NCBI GenBank assembly: GCA_031761405.1
Contig: JASEVX010000007.1
Coordinates: 62,321,062-62,385,061, forward strand
DNA length: 64,000 nucleotides
From: Serripes groenlandicus
Taxonomy: Eukaryota > Mollusca > Bivalvia > Cardiida > Cardiidae
Direction of reading: 5' to 3'
Positions 51,995-63,700 of the stretch are shown here, piece after piece. Below the pieces are notes generated by a model, which saw only the letters and a program-made list of their open reading frames with translations, made no database searches and was not told where the DNA came from. Position 1 is the first letter of the stretch, and each line of letters opens with the position of its first letter. The position numbers and the translations under genes are program-made.

Positions 51995-52745
51995 CTGAAT
52001 TGGGGAACATCCATGATTTTAGAGAAAACTTTAACAAGAGCTGTCCGTAAGACAGCGCGCTTGACTATTCCACCGCTTATTAGTTACAGAGACATGGACT
52101 CTATTGTAGTTGCATGCACAATTTTAACCAGAATTTCTCACTCAAATAATAAAGGGCAATAATTTGCATTGTATCTAACTTAAATATTTACATATGTGTG
52201 ATGGTTCGGAAGGGCTGTATAAAGTTTCAATGCATTGCATTGAGTAGTTATTGAAATTATGGACCCTAAAAGTAGTTGCGTGCAAAACTTTAACCAATAT
52301 TTTTAAGTAAAAAAGGGCCATAACTTGCATTATATGCAGGACAAATTTATCTTTCTTGATTGCTTACATTGATGTGATGGTTGGGAAGGGTTGTATAAAG
52401 TTTCAATACAATAAATCGAGTAGTTACCGAGATAGGGACTTTCCGTCATATAGGCACTATCAGTATCTGATGCCTCTGCAGCAGACGGCTGTTTGAAAAC
52501 ATAGTGACAAAAGAAGAAATTGCTCAAAACAAGCAATTTCTCGTTGTCACAATGTTTTCCACTTTTAGTCATATGTTATTGATAGAGATTTTCCATGTTT
52601 TGACAAAATATGTTCAAAGTCGTCTGCTGCAGAATTGTCGTATGAGGGAAAGGGTTAATGTAGTTGCATGCGAAACTTTTACCAGAATTTCTAAATAAAA
52701 AGGGCCATTATTTGCATTATAAGCAGAATAGAGTTATCTAAAAGG
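51995..52745 (+). repeat. Tandem monomers of about 170 bp (family G) interrupted by a MITE
   Basis: Two and a half units with GTAGTTGCATGCACAATTTT, AAAGGGCAATAATTTGCATT and GGAAGGGCTGTATAAAGTTTC. The opening GAGCTGTCCGTAAGACAGC is a perfect hairpin stem. The array resumes at 52659 after a MITE. Its first bases recur at 53848-53885. Confidence 0.65.
52437..52658 (+). mobile_element. TTAA MITE nested in family-G monomers
   Basis: Right end GTATGAGGGAAAGGGTTAA is intact. The left end GACTTTCCGTCATATAGGC has lost TTAACC. Centre ATTGCTCAAAACAAGCAATT. Confidence 0.8.
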
Positions 52746-52826
52746 CTCAGATATTTGGTGTGTAGTATTGTCTAGTGGTCCTCTACCAAGATTTTTCAAA
52801 TTATGCCCTTGCAGCAATGATTATAA

Positions 52827-53708
52827 ACAAGAGGGCCATGATGGCCCTTGAATCGCTCACCTGATTTTTTATTTTTTTTCACTTTAGCTATATAAGCCTC
52901 GCCCCCTGGCAGCCATAGTTTCCGACCAATCAACTTGGCTTGAAGGAATCTGATAGAGGGTCACCCTAGGAACATTTCTACAAAATTATTTGAAAATCGG
53001 CCATATACTTTTGGAGGAGAAGATTTTTTAAGTTTTCACTATAGCCATATAATGCAAAATAGCCCTGCCTACTGGCGGCCATATTTTTTGACCAATCAAC
53101 ATGGCTTGAAGGAATCTGAAAGTGGGTCATCCAAGGAACATTTCTACAAAATTATTTGAAAATCGGGCCGACACTTTTGGAGAAGAAGATTTTTTAAGTT
53201 TGCACTATAGCCATATAAGGCAAAATAGCCCCCCCCCCCCTGGCGGCCATGTTTTTCGACCAATCAACATGGCTTCAAGGAATCTGATAGAGGGTCACCC
53301 AAGGAAAATCAGCCTGACACTTTCGGAGGAGAAGATTTTTTAAGTTTGCCCCGCCCCCCCTGGCGGCCGTGTTTTTTGACCAATCAACATGGCTTGAAGG
53401 AATCTGGTAGAGGGTCATCCAAGGAACATTTCTACAAAATTATTTGAAAATCTGTCAACCAGTTTGGGAGAAGAAGAATTTTGAAGTTTTTTTCGTTTCG
53501 TTGCCATGGAAACCAGAATTCTGCATGGATCCCAAAAAATTTGAAGAAATTCTGGTGAGGTCATTAAGAGGATGCTTTCTGTGAAGTTTCATCCGAATTG
53601 ACCCACTGGTTACTGAGGAGAAGAAGTTGACGCACGACGCACGCCGGACGCCGGACAAAAGGCGATCACAATAACTCACCTTGAGCAAAGCTCAGGTGAG
53701 CTAAAAAG
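52827..53708 (+). mobile_element. Tandem-core element, family B, complete ends
   Basis: Opens CAAGAGGGCCATGATGGCCC and TTGAATCGCTCACCTGATTT, holds four ~165-bp monomers (CCAATCAACATGGCTTGAAG, GGAACATTTCTACAAAATTA), and closes GACGCCGGACAAAAGGCGAT, then a hairpin of AACTCACCTTGAGC and GCTCAGGTGAGCTAAAAA. Confidence 0.85.
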
Positions 53709-54086
53709 AAATAGTAAACAAAAATGTTTTTATAATCAACATCTTCTAGACTGTTCATGCAAATGGTCACAAAAAACGCATAAAAGATTAATATATAACA
53801 AAATTATCTATTTTATACGGTTCAACTGTTGTCTCAATAGTTGGCGAACATCCATGATTTTAGAGAAAACTTTAACAAGAGCTTCTTTATATCTTGAGAA
53901 GTTTTCATACTTCTGATCCATAGCACAAAATGGGATTTATCATGCTATCAAATAAATAAACTTTATCATCAAAATGTATAAAGAAAACATTGCTCTTTGG
54001 GCTTGGTGTCATTCTTGGCTTGATGAAAACTACCATAACTGGACAGGTTTACTCCCAAATAAGAAAATATTTTCAAGACGTGGTCC

Positions 54087-54285
54087 CTCTTTCCCTCATA
54101 TAGACGCTTTCTGACAGCTTTTTGAAACATGGTGACAAAAGAACAAATTGCTCAGAAATTTCTCCTTTTGTTACCATGTTTTCAACTTTATTCAATAAGT
54201 ATGTCTTCATTTAGGGAGATTTTCAATATTATTGTTGAGATGTTTTCAAAGACGTCTGCTGCAGATTTGTGTTGTAACTAAAGAC
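54087..54285 (+). mobile_element. TTAA MITE, degenerate
   Basis: CTTTCCCTCATATAGACGCT start, part of the centre, and AAGACGTCTGCTGCAGATTT near the right end; the terminus is lost. Confidence 0.65.
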
Positions 54286-54299
54286 CTATTTTGAAAACC

Positions 54300-54555
54300 C
54301 TGGCCTCCAGAGTGTTAACAAGATTTCCCTTCAATTTGAGCTAGTGACCTAGTTTTTGACCTGATATGGCCCAGTTTCAAACTTGTCCAAGATTTAATGG
54401 AGATGAATGTTCTGATAAACTTTCATGAAGATTGGATGCAAAATGTTGCCTGTAGTGTTAACAAGAGCAAATGTTGACGATGCACGACGGACGGACGCCG
54501 TCAAAATGTGATCACAATAGCTCACCTTGCATTTCGTGCATAGGAGAGCTAAAAA
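54300..54555 (+). mobile_element. Family-A element, 3' end only
   Basis: GGCCTCCAGAGTGTTAACAA through GCAAAATGTTGCCTGTAGTG to the hairpin TAGCTCACCTTGCATTTCGT / GCATAGGAGAGCTA. Confidence 0.7.
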
Positions 54556-54940
54556 TGGTCGATCAATCTTTCCCTTGTGAAAAACCCAACTTTTGATATT
54601 TTGACAGATTTTGGTTTTTCATAACCACATAATTGGGTCAGTTTTGATGTTATGACCATAAAAAAGAGAATAAAGGAAAACAACAGACAAACGAAAATAA
54701 AACAGAAAACCATATAATATAAATTGTTTGTTATTCATAATTTCTCTGGCTACAATAGTTTAAGGTGTTGTACTGCAGTCGGCAAAAGTTAATTCTAAGA
54801 TGGAAAGGAAAATTGTGTGAAAACTACTAATTGCTTCTGGCCTACTGATTAGCCATGCATATTCAACTGTTGAAAGTTGGCCCTTTCCCCCATAAAACAA
54901 ATCTGCAGCAGATGACTTTAAAAATCTTTTATTGTAAGTA
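54556..54940. other. Intergenic stretch
   Basis: No gene seen. A MITE fragment (CCCTTTCCCCCATAAAACAA, CTGCAGCAGATGACTTTAAA) lies at 54885-54935. Confidence 0.5.
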
Positions 54941-55175
54941 TTAACCCTTTCCCTCATACGACAATTCTGCAGCAGACGACTTTGAACATATTTATATTTG
55001 TCAAAAAGTAGAAAATCTCTATAATTGTATGGATAACCCATGACTAAAAGTGGAAAACATTGTGGCAAAAGGAGAAATTGCACGTTTTGTGCAATTTCTT
55101 CTTTTGTCACTATGTTTTCAAATAGCCGTCTGCTGCAGAGGCGTCAGAAAGCGTCTATATGAGGTAAAGGGTTAA
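54941..55175 (-). mobile_element. TTAA MITE, full length
   Basis: 235 bp, TTAACCCTTTCCCTCATACG to TATATGAGGTAAAGGGTTAA, centre ATTGCACGTTTTGTGCAAT. Confidence 0.88.
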
Positions 55176-55860
55176 TACTGAAAAAAGTTGGAAACTTTGT
55201 GGCAAAAGGAGAGATTGCTTGTTTTGAGCAATTTCTTCTTTTGTCATAATGTTTTCAAAAGTCGTCTGTTGCAGGTGGGAAAGGGTTAAATATGTAAAAT
55301 GGTCTGAATAAATACCTTCATATACTGTTTTCTGTTTCCCTAATGGGAATCTCACTGCTACAATTAACCCTTTCCCTAAAAGAGACGCTTGCTGAAGACT
55401 TTGTAACAGATCATGGCATATGGAGAAATTGCTCAATAATTGTTATTTTATAAATAGAGGGTTTCCACATGTTTTTACTTAATTTTTTCATAGTTGTCTG
55501 CTACAGATTTGTGGGAAAGGGGGTCACCTGTAGCAGTGAGATTCCCATTAGGACATGAGATGCAAAGGATAATATTTCAGTATGATTATAAATAAAACAC
55601 AAGTATATGTAACAGCATTATCTAGGTACATGTAACCTTAATGTATATTTAAAACACTCACTCCTTATTGTTCTTAACCCTTTCCCACATACAACAAATG
55701 TCCAGCAAATGACTATGACCACATCTTGGCATAAATATGGAAAATGTCTACATATTAAAGTATAATTATTGAATAAGGTTGAAAACATTGCTCATCAATT
55801 TCTCCTTTTGCCACAATGTTTTCAAAAGTCGTCTGTATGTGGGAAAAGGGTTAAATTTTA
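55172..55860. repeat. Cluster of three decayed TTAA MITEs
   Basis: Partial copies at 55172-55289 (shares TTAA with the preceding copy; centre GATTGCTTGTTTTGAGCAA), 55365-55525 (TTAACCCTTTCCCTAAAAGA) and 55676-55855 (TTAACCCTTTCCCACATACA to GTGGGAAAAGGGTTAA). Confidence 0.65.
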
Positions 55861-56036
55861 TGATTTGTAATAAAAGGACATTATAGTACAATATAATATA
55901 ATATATGCATGTTTTTTCAATGTAATATCTGTGTGTTTTTTTTCATCATACTCTTTCCTGATCCATATGAATTATTGAAAACATTAGAAAATCATATATT
56001 TTAAATGAAAAACTCCATTTATCTGATAAGGGAGAT

Positions 56037-56440
56037 AACCCTTTCAAAATACAGCAGACAACTTTTGAAAATATATTTGCAAAAAAACGTGAAAAATCTC
56101 CATCCAAAAGGCTTTATAGATCATAAAATCAAGTTTTACTTTTGAAAACATTGTGGCAAAAGGAGAAATTGCTCATAATTCCTTTTGCCACAATGTTTTC
56201 AAAAGTCGTCTGCTGCAGAGGCTTCAGAAAGCGTCTATATTTTGGTAAGGAGAGCTATATAACCCTTTCCCACAACTGCAGCAGACGACTTCTGAAAACA
56301 CTGTGGCAAAAGGAGAAATTGCTCATAATATCATTTTTGGCAGTGTTTTTAACTCTTAATTTTTAAAGTTTGTCCATAATTTTGTCCTGATGTTTTCATT
56401 CTCTAAATGTTCTGTTTGAACCATGCTGCGTGAAGAGCAT
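56037..56440. repeat. Two overlapping decayed TTAA MITEs
   Basis: 56037-56245 and 56261-56400, with GAAAACATTGTGGCAAAAGG and GTCGTCTGCTGCAGAGGCTT retained and termini decayed (AACCCTTTCAAAATACAGCA, AACCCTTTCCCACAACTGCA). Confidence 0.6.
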
Positions 56441-56534
56441 TATTTGGAGGTTTAAACCCATCCCCTCATGTAAAAATTCTGTGCCCGATGACTAAAAAAC
56501 TACCAGGGTTTCAGGGCTGGTATTACAGGGCATC

Positions 56535-56765
56535 ATAACCCTTTCCCTCATATATACGCATTTTGACGCCTCTGCAGCAGACAGCTTTTTGAAAACATAG
56601 TGACAAAAGAAGAAATTGCACAAAACGTGCAATTTCTCCTTTTGCCACAATGTTTTCCCCTTTTTGTCATAGGTTATCCATTCAATTATGGAGATATTCT
56701 ATGTTTTGACAAAAGAAGTTCAAAGTCGTCTGCTGCAGAATTGCCGTATGAGGGCTAAGGGTTAA
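56535..56765 (+). mobile_element. TTAA MITE, full length
   Basis: ATAACCCTTTCCCTCATATA to TGAGGGCTAAGGGTTAA, with paired centre ATTGCACAAAACGTGCAAT. Confidence 0.85.
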
Positions 56766-56899
56766 CAGGACTGGTAGTAATGCAGCTTACAGCTTATCAA
56801 ATACTGGTGGTGTTGATTAATTATGTAAGAATTCAATTTATTGCTGCTTTGCAGCGCTTTAGAATTTCAACCTGCATAAAACCGGCTCCTTGCGATTTC

Positions 56900-57109
56900 T
56901 TAACCCTTTCCCTCATACGACAATTCTGCAGCAGACGACTTTGAACATATTTTGTCAAAACATTGAAAATCTCCATAATTAAATGGATAACCTATGACAA
57001 AAAGTGGAAAACATTGTGGCAAAAGAAGAAATTGCACGTTCTTCTTTTGTCACTATGTTTTCAAAATGCCGTGTTCAGCAGAAAGCGTCTATATGAGGGA
57101 AAGGGTTAA
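56900..57109 (-). mobile_element. TTAA MITE, centre deleted
   Basis: TTAACCCTTTCCCTCATACG to TATATGAGGGAAAGGGTTAA. One stem of the hairpin is missing (GAAATTGCACGTTCTTC). Confidence 0.83.
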
Positions 57110-58280
57110 AGGAGACATGTAAAGAAAAATAAAAAATAATAGAAATTTCACATATAAAGAGGCTAGATTCCTACAAAGCAAGACTGTCCAGTCCATATTT
57201 CAGTAATTAAATTAACACGTAAGATATATATATGGTCAAAGTTGTGTGATTTACCATGTCAATCTTATCTTTCCAAACAATCACGATAAGGCAACCAAGC
57301 TGTTCTGGACGTCATTCCAGCCTGTACGAACAGTCAGATAGTATAGATTACTGTGAAGATTTGTTAGTTCGTGAAGAATTTTAACAGAATATTGTATCAT
57401 GGTCCACATATGTAATCCCAGGATGACAGACAATAAATGTTCTAATAATAGACATTTCACAAAATAAAAATTTAATGGTTTTGTTGTTATTTTAGGCTAT
57501 TTAAAACCAAGTCTATACTATGTGTATGTCAACTATTAACAGATCTACATCCATGGGATCTAATCCGAGTTCTAATGATAATAAGTATTCCTTTTAAACA
57601 TTTCTTAAACTAATGAGTGAATAGTATATGATCGGATCAAACTATGCGGATACCAAGAGTTATCTAAATCTATACTACGCCACAGACCTAAAATAACAGG
57701 GTTTTTTTTTCTTCAGATTTCTGACTTCGCAAATGTTCCGTCATTTGATTTCCTGCTAAACACTTATTTATTGAATGGCATTACAATTAGCTTCATGTCA
57801 ATTAAGGTTAACGATCTCCCACATATAGACGCACCTGCAGTACAGAAAGAGTTGTTCTTTTTTCTCAATGATGAATGGAATTATTTTATGCCTAATTTCT
57901 GATTGGTGCAGTGTTGAAACGGTTGCAGGTCCACTTTAAACACTTAACGAAAGGTTTTTGCATGTCATGGTTTATATTAGATCAACATGCAAACAAGACA
58001 TAGAATTAGTATCATATATATTAAATGTAAATGCATGTAAACTGTAACATTGCCAGCTTTTGAAATACAAGATTGCTGAAAATATTGTTGTAAAAATAAA
58101 GTAGAGTGTAACTATATAAATGGCAACTTTGCCTCTTCTTAGAAAGTGTTCTACTTTTGACTTCTGCATGTCATTTTTCGCTGTCTGTGCTCAGATACAG
58201 ACATGTACAAAAAAGAGCTTATGATAGAAAAGCGTAAATAATTCAAAATGGCATTAAATCAGACATAAACTTATGGGATA
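57110..58280. other. Repeat-poor intergenic stretch, no gene supported
   Basis: AT-rich sequence that does not match the repeat families of this window, apart from a MITE trace at 57810-57850. A minus frame at 58169-57972 has a hydrophobic segment (YIVTLYFIFTTIFSAILYF), but there are no splice or homology signs. I do not call a gene. Confidence 0.45.
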
Positions 58281-58287
58281 CAACATG

Positions 58288-58850
58288 GAACAAGAGGACC
58301 ATATTGCTCACACCGAAATATTAAACAGAAGCCAAATTATTAGTTTTCTTTTTTTCGAAAATAAAAATTACTTCAACTGTCTCTGTACAGGGTTACCAAA
58401 TACCCATTTCTGTAAAATCTTTTTGAATAAAATGTTTTTAAGCAGATGTCATTTGAAAATTTCTTTATTTTTAGCTTTGGCCTATATTTTCGGTGGAGAT
58501 GATATTTAAATTTTTCACTAAAGACATATAAGGCAAAACAGCCCTACCCCTGCTGGCCATATTTTTTTTTACACTTATTATCATGGCTTGAAGGAATCTG
58601 GAAGTTAGTCGCCCATGGAACATTTCTACAAAATCATTTGAAAATCGGCTAAATTATATCGGAGAAGATTTTTAAAGTTTTTACTGTTTGGATCCCAAAA
58701 AATTGAAGGAATCTAGGAGAGGTCATGAAGAGGATAATACCTGTGATGTTTCATCAAAATTGGCCCAGTGGTTTTAGAGGAGATGATGTTTGAAGCAAAA
58801 AATTAACGAATATAAGACAGACAACGCACCATGTCATAAGCTCGAAAAAT
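58288..58850 (+). mobile_element. Family-B element
   Basis: Opens AACAAGAGGACCATATTGCT, contains TTATCATGGCTTGAAGGAAT and GGAACATTTCTACAAAATCA, and closes CACCATGTCATAAGCTCG. Confidence 0.65.
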
Positions 58851-58931
58851 GGCACAAAAACTTATCTTCTCCAAATTAGTCGTTGTTCAGTTGTGTCAAT
58901 TATTAGTTACAAGACGAAGTGTGTTCTTAAT

Positions 58932-59075
58932 TAATCCTTTCCCACATATAGAAGCTTTCTGACGCCTCTGAAGCAGACGACTATTGAAAACATTGTGACA
59001 AAAGTAGAAATTGCTCAAAATGCAAGATGTTTCTAAAGTCGCCTGCAGCAGATTAGCTGTTTGTGGGAAAGGCTT
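58932..59075 (+). mobile_element. TTAA MITE, centre deleted
   Basis: TTAATCCTTTCCCACATATA to TTTGTGGGAAAGGCTTAA, about 145 bp, lacking the central hairpin. Confidence 0.68.
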
Positions 59076-59237
59076 AATGTTTCTGAAATTCGTTATAAGA
59101 CTCTCAAACTGAAAGAAGTTGGTATTTAATCGAATGGTCTCTGTGAAAGAATGCTCTTGAGTACACATGATATAGACTTTTTTGATAATAAGGGAGACAT
59201 ACAAGATCTGACATGAGGCATTTCATATAAAGTTTTA

Positions 59238-59463
59238 TTAACCCTTTCCCTCATACGGCAATTCTGCAGCAGACGACTTTGAACGTATTTTGTCAAAAAA
59301 TTGAAAATCTCCATAATTGAATGGCCAACCTATGACTAAAAGTGGAAAACATTGTGACAAAAGGAGAAATTGCACGTTTTGTGCAATTTCTTCTTTTGTT
59401 ACTATGTTTTCAAAAAGCCATCTGCTGCAGAGGCGTCCGAAAGCGTATATATGAGGAAAAGGA
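59238..59463 (-). mobile_element. TTAA MITE, full length
   Basis: TTAACCCTTTCCCTCATACG, paired centre ATTGCACGTTTTGTGCAAT, right end ATATGAGGAAAAGGAT slightly decayed. Confidence 0.83.
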
Positions 59464-60166
59464 TGAAGCAAGCCTTTGGCGAGCTTAATATCAAATTTGT
59501 TGGACGAGTTTAATAAAACTTTTTACCAAATGACAACTCGTGTCGGATTCATATGTCAATTTAATTTCGACGTCAGTAAACCGTATAACAATGCCGCCAA
59601 TAATTATGCAAAGGTCATATTCAGCTTAGTTAACAAGTTTATTTAAAGTAATAATAAATAAACACGCATGAGATATTCTTTTTATCACATAAAGTGATTT
59701 ATGAGGCGTACAGTATTTAGATAAAATGTACTTAACATTCACAATATTTCTAGATGAAATTTACGGGTTTTGGCGCCAAAGTGACTAACGGTATGACGTC
59801 AAACCGCTGAGGTGACAGCCTTTTCATAGTGATTCGGTCATGTTATATTACACACATTACATATAAAGAAATATGTAATGGGTATATTTGATCAGATACA
59901 AGCATTGTCATGTGATAAATACGTATACTATATAAAGGGGAAAATTGCAGTTTATTTCCTTTACCTAGATGATGAAACATATTTAATCCGAAGCACTAAC
60001 ATACATATTTAGTTGACTAATGGCAAGATCAACAGACAAGAAGAGGTCCACTATTAAGGCATTTTTCATGCATTTAAACCCTTATTTGACCCCCTAACCC
60101 GAAGTTGTCAATATTTGAGAGAAGTAGCAATTCTTTTGTGCACACACAGTTCCATTTGTTTGGTTA
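59464..60166. other. Intergenic stretch, no gene supported
   Basis: AT-rich, no recognised repeat. AAGGTCATATTCAGCTTAG and TTAACAAGTTTATT resemble a short segment in POLR1G intron 8 (about 42240-42275). Confidence 0.45.
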
Positions 60167-60385
60167 TTAACTCCTTCCCACATACAGACGCTTTTTGATA
60201 CCTCTGCAGCAGACAATGTTCGAAAAAGTTATTGCAAATGAAGAAATTTCTCTTAATTAGCAATTTCTCCTTTTGTCACAATGTTTTCGTTTTTATTCAA
60301 TGCTCTTAAAGTTATAGAGAGTTTCCATAGTTTTGACTGAATCTTTAAAAAGTCGTCGGCTGCAGATTTTGTTGTATCATATGCG
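60167..60385 (+). mobile_element. TTAA MITE, diverged
   Basis: TTAACTCCTTCCCACATACA, CTCTGCAGCAGACAATGTTC, centre AATTTCTCTTAATTAGCAATT, AGTCGTCGGCTGCAGATTTT. On the minus strand an AATAAA occurs inside it at 60298-60293, which could serve PORCN. Confidence 0.65.
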
Positions 60386-60403
60386 AGATATTTAGTTAAA
60401 GAG

Positions 60404-60715
60404 AGATATTGTGGGGGGGCAAAGACCACTTTCTTTCTCCGTATCTAGACCCGAGGACAAGGTCCATTTCTAACTTCACAGAATTAAATACATCTTTTGC
60501 TTGACTCCCACTGTTGAGGTACAGTTTGTTGGTGGGAGGGGCAGGTGGGAGATATTGTTGGGCAAAGACCACTTTCTTCCACCGTATCTACAGCTGAGGA
60601 CAAGGTTCTGCTTCATTTCCTACTTTCACAAAATCAAATACATCTTTTGCTTGACCCCACTGTTGAGGTACCGTTTGTTGGTGGTAGGGGCAGGGCAGGG
60701 CAGGGCAGGTGGGTG
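60404..60715. repeat. Two tandem copies of about 150 bp next to the PORCN stop codon
   Basis: GATATTGTGGGGGGGCAAAG / GATATTGTTGGGCAAAGACC begin the two units at about 60404 and 60553. Each contains CACTTTCTT, GAGGACAAGGT, AATACATCTTTTGCTTGAC and CACTGTTGAGGTACAGTTTG. The right end has a GGGCAGGGCAGGGCAGG run. They probably lie in the PORCN 3' untranslated region. Confidence 0.75.
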
Positions 60716-60721
60716 TACATC

Positions 60722-63700
60722 TCAGATCATGACATTAAAAAGGTAGGTCCCTGCAACCACCCAGTGGCTTAAATAGTTGAGTGCTGACCATTTCTGTAAT
60801 GTGTGTTCCATACTGTACCCCTGCAAGAAAAAATTGGAAACTTGTTGGTGACAAAACTATTACCAGATACTGGTTTTGTTTTACCCCTAAAAACTAAATT
60901 AACCCTTTCCCACATACAGACACTTTCTTGCGACTCTGCATTTACGAAAACATTGTGACAAAAGGAGAAATTTCTCCCTTTGCCACAAAGTTTTCCACTT
61001 TTTTCAGTAATTATACCATCAGTCTTAAAGATTTTCTATATTTTTGCTTAAAAGTTTTCAAATTCGTCTACTGCAGATTTGTTGTATGTGGGAGAGGGGG
61101 GTATATAAGCCTTTATAGGAGTGAACTGGTCTGTCAGTCTGTTTGTTATTACTCAGTCCGCATAAGAAATGAAAGAGTTGATGGATTTAAATTATATTTG
61201 GTTCATGGGTTAGGGTTAGGGTTAGGACAATAACTCATAAAATGGTCGATCATTTTTAGTACACAGATTCAAGACCATAAAATACAGGTCAAGTTCATCT
61301 GTGGTTACAAAGCAATTTTTTTTTTTATGCAGTTTAGGTTCTTTTTCAACTTAGAATGTTTACCTTACTTTTTTTATATTTTTTTTTTCCAAGATAAAGA
61401 ATTACTTTTTTTATACCATCTGGTCATGAAAGCATTAAGGTAGCCTCAAGAAAGTGCTACGATCGTAAACTGACAATTATTCTAAAACCTACAGATATCA
61501 GTGTTAGGTAGCTGATGGAACAGTTTAAAATAGGATCAATCGCAATTGGTATTGTAATTGAAACCTTCAGAAGTGGTAAATAAAAGAAAAGGTTTAACCC
61601 TTTTCCACATACGACAATTATAATGAAGCAGACAACTTTGGAAATATCAAGACAAAATTCCAAAATTCTCTTTAAATGCAAGGATATATTTTTTTTAATA
61701 CACTCGAAAACATTGTGACAAAATGAGCAATTTCCCCTTTTTGTCACAATGTTTTCTAAAGTCATCTGCTGCAGAGGTGTCAGGTAGAGTCTATATGTGG
61801 GAAAGCGTTAATAACTTACAACTTCTTCCTGAGGGCTGTTATCAAACATAACACCGAGATAGGCTAGATGAAACATTGCTATGAAACTGAAAGTCATATT
61901 GGCTGCTATAACGTAGGGATTTGTCTGAAAGAAAAAAGAAAACATTTCTTCTAATCCTTTATAACATATAGATGTTTAAAGATGCCTTTGCAGCAGACGA
62001 ACTTATGAAAACGTTGCGATAAAAGGAGAAGTAGTGCCTAACAATATTTTCAACTCTTTCCCTCATATGTACGGTTTCTGATGCCTCTGCAGCAGACGTC
62101 TTTTTGAAAACATAGTGACAAAAGAAGAAATTGCACAAAACCTCCTTTTGCCACAATGTTTTCCACTTTTTGTCATAGGTTAATTGAATGGATAACCTAA
62201 GTTTTGACAAAATACGTTCAAAGTCGTCTGCTGCAGAATTGTTGTATGAGGGAAAGGGTTATGCAACAATTCTGAAGCAGACAACTTTTAAAACATAAAG
62301 TCAAAAGTTTGCTCTATAAATGAATGATCAATTATCGAATAAAGTTGAAAATATAGTGACATGAAGATGAATTGCTCATTATGAGCAAGTTTCCCATTGG
62401 CGACATTATCTTCTGAAGTCATCTGTTACAGAGACATCAGAAAGCGCCTGTATGTCGGTTAAAACTATTAGCTCAAAGTCTTCTGGTCGAAAACATCTGC
62501 TATGTTTTATATTAAGAAATTTTAAAGCCAAACAAGATGTGTTTCTGAAACACTGATGCCCCCGAATGGCAACACCTAGGTCGAAGGTAATGGTCAAGGT
62601 CAAAACTATTGGTACTGAATGAAAGGTCTTGTCACAAGGAATACACATGTGAAATATGGAAGCCGTACCTGTTACAGTTCAAAAGTAATGGTCAAGGTTA
62701 AAGTTTTCAAAATGTAGGTCAAAGGTCAAGGTCGCAAGGTGAACAATTTTGGTAGTGACAGAAAGGTCATGTCACAAGGAATACACATGTCAAATATGGA
62801 AGCCGTACCTGTTACAGTTCAAAAGTAGTGTTCAAGGTTCAAGTTTTCTTTGCCACAGACAAAGAAGTTTTCAAAATGTAGGTCAAAGGTCAAGGTTGCA
62901 AGGTCAAAAATTTTGGTACTGACAGAAAGGTCATGTCACAAGGAATACACATGTGAAATATGGTAGCCGTACCTGTTACGGTTCAAAAGTAGTGGTCAAG
63001 GTTAAAGGTTTTTTTGACAGACAGACAGACAGGCCAAAAACTAGATGCCCACCGAATCGGTGATTCTGGGGGCATAAAAAGGGGGAAAACAGGCTTGTTT
63101 TAAGCAATACCTTTTTCCTCACTTTTTTGTTTAAAGTCATCTACTACAAACGGTGTTGAAGTCATCAGACTCAGGGAAAGGTTTAACCCGTAACCACACC
63201 TCTGCAGCAAACAACTTTTGCAACAATGTTTTCATCTATATTCAATAATTGTTCTTTCATTTACAGAGAATTTCAATAGTCGTCTGCTGCAGATTTGTTA
63301 TATATGTGGGAAATTTTCCTAGTAATCAATTTGATTAATATGATCGTTAATGATTCCTGACATTATTAAGAATGTAACCTTTCCAACATACACAAATCAG
63401 CAGCAGTAAAATTTGAAAACTTCTGATAAAATTACAGATATTCAACAGAGTTGAAAACATTGTTGCAAAAAGAGAAATTGCTCATTACCTTTCAGCAGTC
63501 ATCTGCTGCATGCATGTCTCTGCATGTGGGTATGGGTTAAAAACATTATACAGCTGAAATTGTTAATTTATCAAACTTTTGTTCAGGATGTCCTGCTTGA
63601 TCAATCCTACATAATTTGCACGGCCCATAGTTAACTTTAACCCTTTCCTTACCAATAACAATCTACAGCAGATGACTTTCAATATATCTAAACAAAAATT

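Noticed and set aside
57240..57330. Possible exon reading GWNDVQNSLVALS on the minus strand
   Set aside because: A brief search for the PORCN end led here first, but the frame stops at once and the true last exon is at 60820-60722.
57972..58169. Hydrophobic 65-codon minus-strand frame as an extra PORCN exon
   Set aside because: PORCN already ends with a proper last exon and stop at 60722, and this frame lies beyond it.
61204..61225. Interstitial telomere
   Set aside because: Only three units; too short to support a telomeric origin.
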